Source: Epiperipatus broadwayi (taxonomy: Eukaryota; Onychophora; Udeonychophora; Euonychophora; Peripatidae). Taken from it: a stretch of 64,000 nucleotides of DNA. Each line of letters starts with the position of its first letter. Positions within the stretch are counted from its first letter, which is position 1. Shown one piece after another: positions 9,568 to 22,939 of the stretch. The stretch lies in NCBI GenBank assembly GCA_028023455.1, contig JAQFVV010000013.1, forward strand, positions 4,716,001 to 4,780,000, written 5' to 3'. A program made the translations under genes and the position numbers. The notes under the pieces were generated by a model. It saw only the letters and a program-made list of their open reading frames with translations, had not been told where the DNA came from and made no database searches.

Positions 9568-12500
9568 AAATAATAATATAGGGCTTGAATTTTATATTAA
9601 GAATGTCAACTAATGTGGTTGTATAGTTTATTTATTAATTAGTACAGACTTTTTTTGAAGTACTGAATTGCCATACCTTCCTCAGTATAGTGTGTATTTA
9701 GCATGTTGGCATTAATGTAATATTCTTTAAGGATGATCTCATCTACCTTTCCCCTTAAAAGGAGAGTTACATTGCCACAATATATGGATCAGAGAACAAG
9801 GATATGGGCCTAATTCATAAGTCCTTTGTTCATCGTGTACTCCCGGAAAGTATCTATTGGAAAATAAAAATATCTGCATGCCAGGCAAAACCTACTTATA
9901 TCACTTTATTCCTGCTAAATAAGGATACTGGAAGACCCGGGAATTCATTTTCTTATTGTATTATGATATTGAATATTTCCTTTCTTAGGAACTTTATTAT
10001 TAAAGTATAATGAAGTACAAATCTTTGCACTGGGATATATAGCCAACCAATATATTTTGACAATTAGGAAAGACCAAGTTAGTTGAAAGATGATATTTAC
10101 ACAACAATCACTTTTAAAATATTTTAATTTATGGATGCTGTCATTTTGATCATTTGAATATTTCCCAAATATATTAAGCATATTTTAATATATTCATGCA
10201 GTGTTTTATTTATTGTTCTCACCATTTCTCTCTATATGCAATTGTTATTAATAATTGTTATTCCATAGGAATATTGGAAATTATTTAAACAGACAAAGTC
10301 AAATACATCAACAAAATACATATAATTATAGATCTGAGTTTTAATTTTATAAATTAGATCACTCAATGTAAAATATCTTGCATAAGTTTATAAAAACAAT
10401 ATTAATCATGAATATAGTTTATTAATGATTTATAAATCCTCTGGATTAATTATTGATAATAATTGAATCATCCACAGCTTAGTCTTCCTTGTACATAGTG
10501 TTAATAATTCATATTACTATGTGAATAAGCCATTTTGAAAATATAAAGAAGACTGTGAATAGTTTGAGGCCATTTGTTGTAAATAGTGTATTATAGTTAA
10601 TTAATTGTTTAATACGTGTTATGTTATTTCTCAAGTGACATTTTAGATATAGTTTAAAATAAATGAATATTTATACTTAATCACCAGTAGAGATATCAGT
10701 GACTGACAACTGCTTGAAAGCCATCTGATGGTATTGGTCTGACGTGTAATGCATGAAAATGGAAAAGCAGACAATATAAAACATAATATCTACTCCAAGG
10801 GATTGACATGTTATATTCTAGTTATAGATGTCATATATTTATTTCTATGCTCCAGAGATGTGTAATTAATTAGATATTGGGTGTGCCATAAAAAGAAATG
10901 TTTGAAAGTAATTGAGTTGACTGATTTTATCTCGGGTTTTTCAAACTTGGTGGCACTTTCCAGAACTAACATATAACATTCAAATTAATCACTTGTAATC
11001 TCTCTATACATAAGTAATTAATGCTTTTGTTATTGTTCTCAATATCTATTCTAGCTATCCTCTAATTTCTCATCTTCACTTCATCTAAGTGTATGATGTC
11101 ATTCTTTTTATTATTATTCCAGATTTATCTGCTCCAGTACATTATATTTTCTTGACATATGTATCATACAGAAATATCCAGAAACTGCACAAAAAGTGTT
11201 TAAATGATACATCATTTAGGGTTGAATAATAATTCTAAGGCATTCATTGACTTTGAATTTAGATGAAAAGGTATAAATTAATAAATATAAACTAATTAAT
11301 TGCAATGAACTAAGTTTTGGCAAAACACTCCAGAATCATAATGCTGAATAAAGTTATGCAGTGTAGGTAGAACAAAAAAGAAGGGAAAATGTCATTGTTT
11401 AACAGCAAATTCACTTCAAATTTTCACCATTTCATTCATACTTCTAATAATTCAGTATAATGATACAAAGAGAATTCATACATAACTGAGAAATATATAT
11501 ATTTAAAATAATTCTTTTTTCTTAGAAAAGATATCATATATTAATAATGCGTACTCAAAAATTGTTATACCTCATCTAAAGATATTTCAAAAATTCCTGG
11601 GCATAGGCGTACCACATTTTGAGAAGCACTGCTTCAAAGATTTATCAACAATGGCATTCCAACTTTGCTCAGGTACAAATCTTTATTGTAGAAAACAGTG
11701 ATAAAAGTTCTCAGAGTTAAAATACTTTTTAATCAGAATATATTATATGGATGAACTAAAAAAAATCCAGAGAAGTAAAAATTTCATTCAGTAACAGACC
11801 CTTGAAATATAAATTCAATATAGCTTAGTATCATCTAGATTTCAGCTTCACCTAAAACAATAGAAAATCATAACTAAATTAACTTTCCATAAAAACTTTA
11901 TTAAGAAGTTTGCAATTAAGATGAGGATAACACTGTTAAAAAACAAAAAAGTATTGAAAATTAGCAGTGTAATGATTATTTAACCTTCTACAAGATCTTA
12001 AAACTATTTAGAAATCAGTCTTTAGTTTGCTTGAGAATAATAAAAAAAATAGTGAACAATTAACTTCGGAATGGAGATATCTCCAATAAAATAAAGTTAT
12101 CTGATTTACTTTACTGATAAATGTTTAAAGTATGGTGGGATTGAGTTGAGATTTGCACTGATAAAAACAACAATAAAACAAAAATCAACGTTGCAATGAT
12201 TATTTAACATTCCATATCTTTCAGAAGAGTAGTCTAATGGAAAAATGCTGAGCTGTCAACAGGGACAACTAAATTTGGGTATTTAATATTTCTACCTTAT
12301 CTGATGATTAATGGTTGTTTGTAAAATTTTTGCATAATGAGATAGAATAGTTTGAGTTTTTGTTTTGTTGGATGTTTGCAAAATGTTAAAATTGATAAAA
12401 TGAGAATACTAATAAAAGTCCCAAAATTAAAAATATGTACAAGCGATTTCACTGGTTCTAATATCTTTTAACAGAAAAATATTTTGCAATATCAACAAAT

Positions 12501-13180
12501 TGCTAGTAAGATCCATGCTTCTGTACTTTGCAGCAATAGTTAAAATCAAGACTTCTAAAATACCAAACAAATATCCCTAAAATTCATATTCCTGTAAAGT
12601 GGATGAAATGCTGGATAGTTGAAATTCCCAAGAAGCATTTTATTGTTATCCTATCCAAAAACAAGTAAGGATTCAGTTTACTTTGTCTTAATAAATCCAC
12701 ATTAATTAATTAATCTTTTGTGATCATTCTATAGGCTCCATGTCTATTTACCCTAGCAAATCTCAAATCATTCATTATGTAATTAGTAAATTCTTATAAG
12801 ATGAAGGATAGAGAAAGTTAAAAGAAAAGAATAAGATCTGATGAAGATGGCATGGTACAGTCGAAACTGTAATCAATAATAAAAGTTTTTTTGCTGAAAA
12901 GTGAAACGTATAAGATTTTTGAAATTCAATATTATATCGATAAAGCTGATATTTAACAAAGAGGTTCCATACATTTTAAATACTATAACAGCTATCTTAA
13001 AACAAAAATCTATCATAATTAAAAATAATTGACTGGTTTAATGCTTAACATTTCATAAGAAATTTACTTTAATAGTGACCAAGTTAAAGCTATTATCCAT
13101 GAGCTCCAGTCCACTAATCTATGACTGCACTCAACCACAGAGGACATTTAGCATAAAAATAAATAAAGATATTAATATTC
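9568..13180. other. A+T-rich sequence, nothing assigned
   Basis: Only short random open frames occur. A CTGATGA...GAAAC string at 12841-12870 was examined as a ribozyme and not accepted. No exon, RNA gene or clear repeat is seen. Confidence 0.5.
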
Positions 13181-13204
13181 TCTTTAAAAAAATTTGTTCG
13201 TCTT

Positions 13205-13310
13205 GCATTGGTGATCGAGAAGTCAGCGCGACTGCCTTGCACTTGCAGGCAGTTGCCCGGGTTGCGGGTTCACATCCCGGCCGATGCTATGACACTTAAA
13301 GAAAAAAAAA
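13205..13310 (+). mobile_element. tRNA-Gly-derived SINE, copy 2
   Basis: This copy is nearly identical to the SINE at 7819: GCATTGG start, CTGCCTTGCA middle region, B box GGTTCACATCC, CCGATGC end, tail TATGACACTT and an A-rich end. A partly A-rich imperfect repeat (seven A, T or C, then TTGTT) at 13186-13198 and 13304-13316 may be its target-site duplication. Two closely similar copies in one window show that the family is real. Confidence 0.8.
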
Positions 13311-13319
13311 CTTGTTTAT

Positions 13320-13964
13320 TACTCCATGTCAAATAGAAATGTTTCAAATACCAACATTTTAAACATATTATTATAGTTTCATAAAAATAACTAAATATGA
13401 AACGATTATATTTGTCACAATGTAAACGTATATTTATATATATGAAAACAATATTCACACTTCATTTATATTATCATTATAACGTTGACAAACTAATATG
13501 AAGAATAAATCAAAAATCTTAAAAACAGTTTATACAACTGAATGTCAAAAATAAAAAAAATGCTCCACATTTAATATTGCTTAGTTAACTAAAATATTTG
13601 TCACATTGACTAATTATGATTATCTATTTAAATCAACCTCAAAACAAAAAAAAAAATCCCATTTCTATTCAATACCGATTTTATTCTTTTAATGTATAAA
13701 CATTTCTTAATATTTCTTTAATCAAAAATATTTTACAATTAGAGTAATTGATATTTTACATTGATAAATTGTAAATTAATTAGCTTTTATATTTTTCGTC
13801 AAGTAATCAAAGCATGTGACATTAATAATCCTTTCATTTTATCTAATTGATTAATTGGGGTTTCTATAATTAAGCATCTTCTCATTCATTTTTCTTATAA
13901 ACTGGTTCAATTGTAGAATTTGGATTAATCTTACGATTAACATGACTAATTGTCACATGATCAC
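13320..13964. other. A+T-rich spacer
   Basis: No coding or repeat signal is recognised between the SINE and the next retrozyme copy. Confidence 0.5.
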
Positions 13965-14657
13965 CATTCTTTATGTTTAAACAATAAAGAGAGATAATTC
14001 AATGTTTTATGGTTTCTCCTTTATCGAAATCAGGAATCTCTCAGCCATTTATGCCCAGAGAAACATGTTAGCCACCTTATCTTCCCTTTCATTCCCCATC
14101 CTAAGTTTTTTGTCATATTATTCTCTATTTTGCTCCATCCCATTTCCATAACATCATTTTTTCCTACTCTAAGGCCTTTATATCTAGATCCCCCTTATCT
14201 TTTTCGAAACCCAGCATAAAGACCCAAGAACCCACTTTCTGTATAATCACTTTGTTTACATTTATTCTCCCACAATTTCATTATTGTACCTGTTCTTCTT
14301 GTAAACATTTACATTCAATTAGCAGATGCCCAATATTTTTTATGATTTTCTTACATAACTTGCCGACTAAATCACCCCCATTTCTCTATGCAAAACTCTC
14401 CATACTGTAGCACTACTCAGTACAAGTCAGGGTAATCAATGGATGCCAGAAGGTTTGTTATAAAATTCCTATCTAGTGCCTACTCATTCAAGGTCACCAG
14501 ACCAGTTTCTAGTTTGTTGCTTTCATCAGTAAGGAGCTTTGCATCTCAGAGCACTTCTGCATTTAGATCTTAGGGATCTAACACAACTCTCCAGCAGACA
14601 CTTTTATTTTTTTAGTAAACTACAAAGCATTGAGTTCAAAATGAAAACACAATAATT
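13965..14657 (-). mobile_element. Retrozyme-like element, copy B, long variant with coding remnant
   Basis: This is a minus-strand copy. Reading leftward from 14657 it gives part of the monomer, a degraded hammerhead (14485-14541) and the end box GAGAGTTTTGC near 14390. About 330 bp not found in copies C, D and E then follow, before the family tail (GGTGATCATGTGAC near 13965). The extra segment contains peptide-like stretches: LCKKIIKNIGHLLIEC, reminiscent of the C-terminal zinc knuckle of some LINE reverse transcriptases, and MGWSKIENNMTKNLGWGMKG. Copy A and a fragment at 17084-17280 share part of it. The segment may be internal coding sequence of a longer, autonomous relative. No clear target-site duplication was found. 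Confidence 0.6.
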
Positions 14658-16485
14658 ATAATTCTATCATGGATATATATGATAATAAAAAAATTCTTCT
14701 TTTTTTTAAAATTAAATTAAATGTTCTACATGAATAGCAATAATAATAAAAATATATTTAAATAGTTCTCCAGGAATGTTCTTTAGATTTCTGGTTTCCA
14801 TTTTTCCTTTCTTTGGCCTGTTTGTGTGCACACATGACATTTTATGGAAAGAGTCCTTGTGATAGAGTTCGATTCCTATGCCAAAATGTACAAAGTTTTT
14901 ACTCTGCTGACAAGATTTCCTCATTTTGGTTTCTGTAGATTACAGCTGAATAGAACTTGTTTTAATTTTTAAATACATAAGTCCACTTCTTGATGTATTT
15001 TCAGTTTACTTAATATTCATATTTAACACTTTATATGAAATTATAGCATTCAGATTTAATGCTTTATATACAACAGCAAAATTTAGATTTTCTTATTTTC
15101 TGTAGTTTAAATTTCACCATTTGCCAATTTCTGATAAATTAGTGGAGACAATCATGACATTGATTAATTTCTAGGGATGATGTGCACCTAATTTAAACTT
15201 TACTCTAGAGTCTTTTTTTTCTATATTATTAAACTTGGCAAAGTTGGTTTTTCAAGAGACAGACAAAATAATTAACAATAAACAATTTTCTTTTTTTCTC
15301 TCTTAAAAAAATGTTTTTTTTTTAACTTTTTCAGCAAAGCTCTCTAAAACTGATGATGAGAGAATTTGCAAGAGAGATTCAGATAGAACCAGCTAAAAGA
15401 GACTGAGATAGAGCTACCACCCTCAACAAAAGAGCAGAGCTCTTATATTGTCTGGCTCTCTTCACTCTCCCTCCCCCCAACATGACCTTCCATTGACTCT
15501 TCCAATGTCTGGTCAGTCTGTTTTGCTGATTAATTGCCTATTGTTTCTTTTTCTTTCTGGTTTTCTTAACCTCTGCCCTCTTGAAAAGACCACCTGCCAA
15601 ATTCATATCTGCATTCTAATAGATGATCACCAATTAATTTTAAACTTAAATTCCTGTCGTTATAGATATCACTTAAATTACTTTAGTAATTACTTTACTA
15701 ACTCTACACTGTGAGAATCTTTCCAAAGAACAAACCCATGAGAGAAAGCTCTCTTTTCTTCCCCCTTTTACTTTTTCTTTAATAATAAAAAATGTATAGC
15801 AGCCTAACTTCGAATCCAGAATCTTGATAGAAATTTTAGCTGCTATGAATAAACTACTAAAATAAATTAATTTATTCTTTGGAGGAGTTCCTCATGAATG
15901 ACATGGAATATTATTATTTAATTGGAAACTTTACGATTAAAATCCACAACCAGATTAAATATACACACATGTCTCACATATACCATTTTAATTAAATCGA
16001 TTGTTTAATATTCTAATCCTTAAATTATTATTTTTTTTACAATTTAATTTCATGAACTATGTAGTTCTAACTTGTCAGTATAAAACTATGATTATCTATT
16101 CCCACTCTCAAAGTAGTTTTTAAATCACACATCCCCCTCTCTTCTTTTCACTCCAACAATTAAATGATATATAAATATTGCTTATCTAACAAATTATATC
16201 TTTAATATTCAATTGTCCCATAAATTAACATTAAATAAAACAATCTTTTGCCTAGAAATCTTTTAATGACAAATGTTTAGATTACCAAGTAAAATGTACA
16301 CAATCTCTATGAATATGAGTTCAAACCTAGCTTGGCTTTGTCTATTGAAAATATACATATACAAACTATGAGGAAAATTTTTATTAAACATTATCTTTAC
16401 ATATTTAATTCAAAAAAGGTAGTCTTGGGCAAACCCAAGGGCTACAATATATATAAATCATATAGAATTTGTTTTATTTTTTTAG
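14658..16485. other. Unassigned region, partly pyrimidine-rich
   Basis: The stretch 15340-15760 is less A+T-rich and CT-rich, with repeated GAGAGCTCT-like words, but has no domain or repeat boundary I can name. The rest is A+T-rich. Confidence 0.4.
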
Positions 16486-16571
16486 GTTGGGGGCAGACTG
16501 TTTTGCATAAGGGTGCTGATGATCCTTCCTACGGCTCTGAATTTGCAGCAAAAATGAAATCAAGAAAATAA
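16486..16571 (+). CDS. Possible terminal coding exon of an unidentified gene
   Basis: A long T-rich tract ending in TTTTTTTAG at 16485 looks like a splice acceptor. After it the composition changes abruptly to balanced sequence that reads WGQTVLHKGADDPSYG, then SEFAAKMKSRK and stop TAA (16569-16571). The exon would begin with the last two bases of a codon. A possible polyadenylation signal (AATAAA) lies about 70 bp on. The island of ordinary codon use in A+T-rich DNA, bounded by an acceptor and a stop, suggests a real last exon. I do not recognise the protein, and no upstream exon was found in the window. Confidence 0.4.
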
Positions 16572-17083
16572 TATATTTAGTGACGATGATTATTTTTTCA
16601 AAAATCATATCTTTAACAAAATATTATATTGATATAAAATAAAATGTATATAGAAATATAAATTCATAAGAAATGAAATTCTTTTCAGTTTATAACTTAT
16701 TTTACTTGTTATGAATTATTTTCTTGTAAAACATCTATTGTCATTGACTACCTTTTGTTTTCTTTTATTTGCTACACATTTTGTGCTTGCTTTTATTTGA
16801 TACGTTTGCTAATGTGAATGATTTAATTTTGGAATCTCATTTCTTATAGATTTATGTTTCTGCGTACATTTTATTCTTCTTATCATTATATATTTTTTTA
16901 TTAAATAAATTACATTGTTTGGTAAATAATTTATTTTCATTGACAAATATTATTTTATTGATTTATACTGTCAGTAAATCAAAGAATAAATGCATATATT
17001 ATTTTCTTGATTTTATTTTTGCTGAAATTCAAGAATAAATACATAACTTATTTTTTTTATCAATTAATTTATTCTTTGTTGTG
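16572..17083. other. A+T-rich sequence, nothing assigned
   Basis: Possible 3' UTR of the preceding exon at first; otherwise featureless. Confidence 0.4.
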
Positions 17084-17280
17084 ATGTGAAGCACTGTGGC
17101 TTCTCCTTTCTTTACTTTGCTTCATTTACCAATTTTTTTCTCCCATTCATCCAAGAAAATTCTCTGATTACTTAAGAGGATTCCCAAATAGTTATACCTG
17201 CGATGCAATGCACTGTGACTTCTCTTTATACTGAGTCAGGAATCTCTTGGCCACTATGACCAGAGAAAGCTTCATTGTAA
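17084..17280 (-). repeat. Fragment of the long retrozyme variant
   Basis: Blocks such as GGCTTCTCCTTTCTTTAC and AGTCAGGAATCTCTTGGCCA match the inner part of copy B near 14010-14070 (GGTTTCTCCTTTATCG; ATCAGGAATCTCTCAGCCAT). The monomer with the ribozyme is missing. Confidence 0.45.
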
Positions 17281-20200
17281 TTGCTATATATTTCCATCTA
17301 GTGGACAGACCTCAGACTGTGCAAGTATGGGATATTCTGCAAAACTTGTCAAGAGCTTATTTGTGAGCTCTCTCTTCCTCTCTCTATGCAAAAATAAGAG
17401 TGTAACTACAAATTTTGACATCCAAACAATATGAAAATATTGTGCTGCTAATTTATCTAAAAACTTCAAAATATTATAAAATTTTTAATAAACAAGGATT
17501 AGGAACACATACTTATGTCTCAGTTTAAAATACATTCTATTTCATTTACAAATAAACATAATAACTAATGAAAATTTTAGAATGTAGAAAAAAATCCCAT
17601 AGGATAAAAATTTATCTAATAAAGCATAATGCAATATAATGATAATTATGGATGTTTTTATTTTTTTATGCTGCTTCTTTTAGTGCAAAACGCAGCTCTT
17701 GATAGTGTTGCTTTGTTAAACATGATTTCTGTTACTATTAATTTTAAAATATATATTTAATAAATATCATATATTCTTTGATGTAATAAAATAATTTATT
17801 CAATTTTTCCTGTTACCTTTTTCTTTTATAGTTTATTAGCATATACATTCAAAACCTATGTATTTTCATTTTCAAAAAAATATATGGATTTAACATAAGT
17901 AAAACAATTACCCAATTAATATACCAGTTGCTATATCTTATCTACTTTTTTATATTAATAATTTTCAGTTTGAATATACGTAATTTCTTGTTACTTTATA
18001 GTATACAACCAAAATATATAAAAATTACAAATATTTTAACACACAATTCAACTAATAATAATATATTTTTTAAAATTCTTAGAAAAAATGAATTTTCTTT
18101 TATCTACTCTTGTTCAAAAAATGAAATCACAATTTGTGATTATTTTCTTGGGATAAATCCTGGATTATAGGGAACTCTTCATAAAAATTCATTATCTTTG
18201 ATTTTGTAACTTACATCTAATAGTATTTTTATTTCATTTTGGTATACTATATTGAAATAGATATTGTTTACAGTTGGACATATTTATTGAGAGATTCAAG
18301 ACATAATATCATCTATGCTAAGGAGACATTATTTTAACAAGGTTTTTTATAAACATTTATGGTTTGCTTTTCATTTTCATAGTTGGTGAATTGGTATCTT
18401 TTCATGGCTGAAGATATATAATAAAACTTATTATTTAGTTTTCTTAGCAGCTTTCAAAAAACATTTCTTGTTTCTTTGCTCATACATCCTTTATTTCCTT
18501 AGCATAAAACTTACTTTACATATACATAGTGGAGATTTTAATAGATATTTATCACGTTATTTGTTGAGATTTATTGAGTACATGTAAATACACTATGTTA
18601 TTGGTAAGTTTGCTTCTCAGTCTTTTAAAAAGAACAACACATACTCTGCTTAATATATACTATTAAATAAACTACTTTCTTTTATAACTTTTTCTTATCA
18701 AGTAGTAGCTAAGTTTTAAATGAACATTTGCAATTTAACAACTAATTATCAAAATTAAGTTTTAAAAAACAAGGGAATTATATTTTTAACTTTCACTTCT
18801 AATTATACTTTTAGATTATTTTTTTGTACATTAATTTACTATAAAAATCTTTAATTGAAGTTTAAATTACACAAATTTATGCAAAAATATGCTTTGTATA
18901 AATTTTCTTTACTCGATTTTTTAAATGATAAATTGAATTAGGTGTAATTTTGGTAATATTCATTACGTACTGTAACAAAATATAGGCATGTTAAAGTGGT
19001 TTTATATATATGTAAAAAAAATGTACACTAGAAAATAAAATTTTGGGCATACACATATTACATTCATATTCCTACTATTGCTTTATGATAGTCAATTAAT
19101 AACTAATTAACCAAAATTAATAATTATTTTCTTTGCTTTCATAACCCATAGCCTATATTTGTAATCTTTTAGCCAGTTAATAAAATAAATGCCCTTATAT
19201 GAATATAAAATTAAGGCCTATGTTTGCATGCAAACACAATATTTGAGTTAATTATTTTATATTCCTACAAAATAAAGTAATCTTTTATGGTATAAAAGTA
19301 ATATTAATTTTGCCAATTCTGATTTTAATATTTTAAAAAGAAGTTATTAATATATATATATATATTATACCCCTCCCCTAATATTTAGCAAAAAGTATAT
19401 TTTCAAATCTATATTTCAAGTTAACTGAAAAACAATGAATTAATAATTTGATTAATACTATTATTGTTAAAGTAGATTTTTAAAACATTTATAAAATTTG
19501 TCTTGAAAAATAAAACAAATTGTGGAATATTATTTTTTAATTTAGAATTTAATTTTTTTAAAACCTGCCAAACTGCATCATTTTGTCCAATGCTCTGTAA
19601 GATGAATAAATGCAATGCTAAATAAATAGGAGTCATAGAAAACATATTTTCCTGGAAGAAAGAAAACCCATTATTTTCATTTTAAAAAGATATATCTAAA
19701 AAAAGTATCATATGTGGCAAAATAAATATTCATCCAAAAATTGCTGAGAAAGGAATTATACTTATAACAAAATAAGATAATACTGTATGTAAATACCTAG
19801 TTGGATAAAAATTCCATTATAATGTTTTAAAAGGAAAAAATGGCAGCAATATACATGCAACCTACTATTATATTCATTTAAAAAGAAAAAAATGCACCCG
19901 CCCTTCATGTTCAAAATAATTTTTTTAATTAATTACATACCTGTCTGAAATAAAAAAGGAATGATATAAGCCAAAAGAGCTTTCATTGGATTGAGTGGGA
20001 ATAATAAATAACAAAATGCAAAACAAGTTTCCAGTTGGATATATTTCAACCATAATAAATAAATTAATATATAAAATTGAACTTATTGTAAAAAATATTT
20101 TGATGTTAGCTGCCTGCATTATTATTCTTAAGATTCTAATGAACATTTTAAGAGAATACTAATTAATAAATAAAATATAACAAAAATAATAGTATTACAA

Positions 20201-21700
20201 TTCAGCACTAAGAAATTAATGATTTTCTTAATAAAAAAGAATTATTCTACAATGTGATTTGTAGTTATAATTATAAATGCATTATTATAATAACAATGTT
20301 TGGGGAGAATATTATTTCTGATGATTGTCGATTTTGTGTTTTTTTTATAAAATGAGATTCTATATGCAAGAATTAGGTATTATAGTATATATATGAGACT
20401 TGAATAAAAATTTATTATTGTTAACACAGGGATTTATTATTTAATCATACAAATAATTATACTGGATAAACCTTATTCCTAGAAATTATAGTTATGCGAT
20501 TATTTTCATAATTTATATTATGTAATTTTGACTTTTGCTTGAAATTTAATTAATTTATCTATTAAAAAAACTTCTCTTTGAAAAGTAATTTAAGTCTGTC
20601 TCTTATTTTAGTATGTGCTTGTACTAAATGAGTGCTTTTTGAATTCACATTGTTCAATTAGCAAACAATATTTAGTTTAAGATTAAATGTATATCTTTAT
20701 CCATGTTATTAGTTTATATTGTTTACCACTGAGTGAATAAAGATTAAGTTGTTAACTAGGGAAGGTTTGAGATTATAATTATTTGTGTATTCGTAATTGC
20801 TGACCCTTGGCTAAATTAATATAATGACTAATGTATATTTTGAAAATGAAAGTTGATGGTATTTGACTGCCAAGACATATGACTAAATATACTTGATTTT
20901 ACTTATTAAAGAAAGAATGTTAATAATTTGGTGAATCTTATATTTCATTTAAAGAGAATATTTGTAATTCAATTCTGCAAGCAACTTCATTACATCTTCA
21001 TAATGGGTTAACCATAAGATATTTCCTGTGATTCTCATATTCCATCCACCAGGATTATACTTAAATTATTTATTTATCATTGGGGACTTATAAAAATCAT
21101 TTTGTTATCATAAATAACCTGGTTATTTATTTGACTACAAATTTGAGTTCACAAATGCCATCTTTTCTTGCAACAAGATCAAAGATTTCATTTATGAGAA
21201 ATGCTTCATCATCTCATATATTAATAAGGTGAGTGGATCCATGTGTAGATAATGTGTATGTAACTAGACCAATAATCCAGGGAATGTTAACAAAGGTTGA
21301 TAACTTTATAGTTTCTAAAATATGAGAACAATATTTTTTGTCTATCACAATTGTAAAAGAGAATGAATTTTCATACACATATTTATACTATCTTCAAAAA
21401 TACCTAAATCAATACTCAAAACCACCAAGCATTTGAGAAAGACTATAATAGTAGAAACAGAAAATCCACCATGATAGCTTATGCAGGTGAATGTATCTCT
21501 TTCAGTAGCCATGCCATGATAATTAATTAAAAGTTCCTATCATCTGCATTGTAAATGATATATGATCCACTTTATGTGTGTTTTTTAATCAGATTTTTTA
21601 AGGATTACTTGGATGACAGGCATACAAATCCAGTGATGACATATCATGAGTTGACCCCTACTCTTTAGCAGGGGGTCCAGCACATTTTACCTAACACTTA
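17281..21700. other. A+T-rich sequence, nothing assigned
   Basis: Only short, compositionally biased open frames, such as those near 17930, 19421 and 19925. No motif, exon boundary or repeat was recognised. Confidence 0.5.
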
Positions 21701-21783
21701 TAATATTTACTAAGGCTGTAAACCTTAAGAATATGCACATGAAAATGCAAAGGTAGGGACCTCTATTGCCTTAGTAAATATTA
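21701..21783. repeat. Small inverted repeat (16-bp perfect arms)
   Basis: TAATATTTACTAAGGC at 21701-21716 is the exact reverse complement of GCCTTAGTAAATATTA at 21768-21783. It could be a tiny MITE or a hairpin; no direct repeats were identified at its edges. Confidence 0.5.
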
Positions 21784-22261
21784 CTTATGTAATCAATGTG
21801 CATTTAAATAAATTTATAATTAAGAAATATAAATATTTATACCATTAAATTAATGGTGATGCAGTGAAAAGAGAGCCAAATAACAATTAAGCAAACATTA
21901 TTATTTATTCAAGTACACTCATATTTAATATAGTGTAACATAATCAAACTTTTACATAAAGAAAATATAAATGATTAAGTTCAGGCTAAACTTTATGACC
22001 ATCCTTCATCAAAGTTCTTGTCAATTAAGACAGTTTATTGAAATATATTTTCCTAGGTTTTCATTAGTGTTAATTTCCAACTGGTTGGACTTTTGGTCTC
22101 CATTAATAGCTTCATGGCATTCCTTCCATTCTTCATGTCAACAATGGGCAAGAGAGAATATATGGCAGTGACTGTTTTAGTTTAGGAAATGGTTCCTGGT
22201 GAGGACAGTTGATGGAGCTGGGGACTAGAGACATGAAGCCTAGTCAAACACTTATGATTTT

Positions 22262-22389
22262 CTAGCAACACATTTCTAAATCTGCAGCTTCTGCATTGAT
22301 ATTGTCTCCAGCAGTAATAACTGGCTCATTAAGGATCAGGTTAACTATGCCCTCAGTGATAAATGGATTGTTGATGGTAAATTTGAAAC
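22262..22389 (-). CDS. Exon-like open stretch, minus strand
   Basis: On the minus strand a T-rich tract ending in ATTGTAG (22390-22396) resembles a splice acceptor. The following bases read FKFTINNPFITEGIVNLI, then EPVITAGDNINAEAADLEM, and stop. Codon use is ordinary compared with surrounding DNA. I do not recognise it, and it could be a transposon relic. No partner exon was found. Confidence 0.25.
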
Positions 22390-22939
22390 CTACAATTAAA
22401 AAAAACTTTGAAAATTATGGTCAACAACTTCTCAAAGGCTGACTCTCTGTTGGAAGATCTGAATGAATAATAAAACAATAGCCAACCTGCCACTTTTATA
22501 TCTAATTCTCAAATTGTTTATTTTCTTATCATAGTTTTAATTTTTATCATAACTTAAATCTAATTTTAATTATTTTTTACATTCTATTTTATCTAATATT
22601 TATTAGATTCATCTTATTATTTAGGAATCTTTCAAAATTAATTGCATTCCTGCTGATGAGATATTTTACAAAAATTTCTTTTACAAACTAATTTTATTTT
22701 AGCATTTTATATTTATTTAGTTTTTTAAAAAAAAAAACATTTATTCCTTTTTCTTTTTTAATTAATAAAAAGAAGAGAGCAGATTTTAAATCCTTATTTC
22801 TCCTGATTCTTTTTCCCCACACACTCTTCAGAAATAATTTATTCTATTCTAAAAAAAAAGATGCAATCTTATATAGTGTATATATATATATTGTGTTTCT
22901 TAATAATTTGTTTATTTTTAAATTACAAAATATTGTAAT

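Noticed and set aside
12841-12890. CTGATGA...GTCGAAACTGT string resembling a hammerhead
   Set aside because: ACAGT and ACTGT pair with each other across GAAA, no stem II closes correctly, and no stem I or cleavage triplet is in place.
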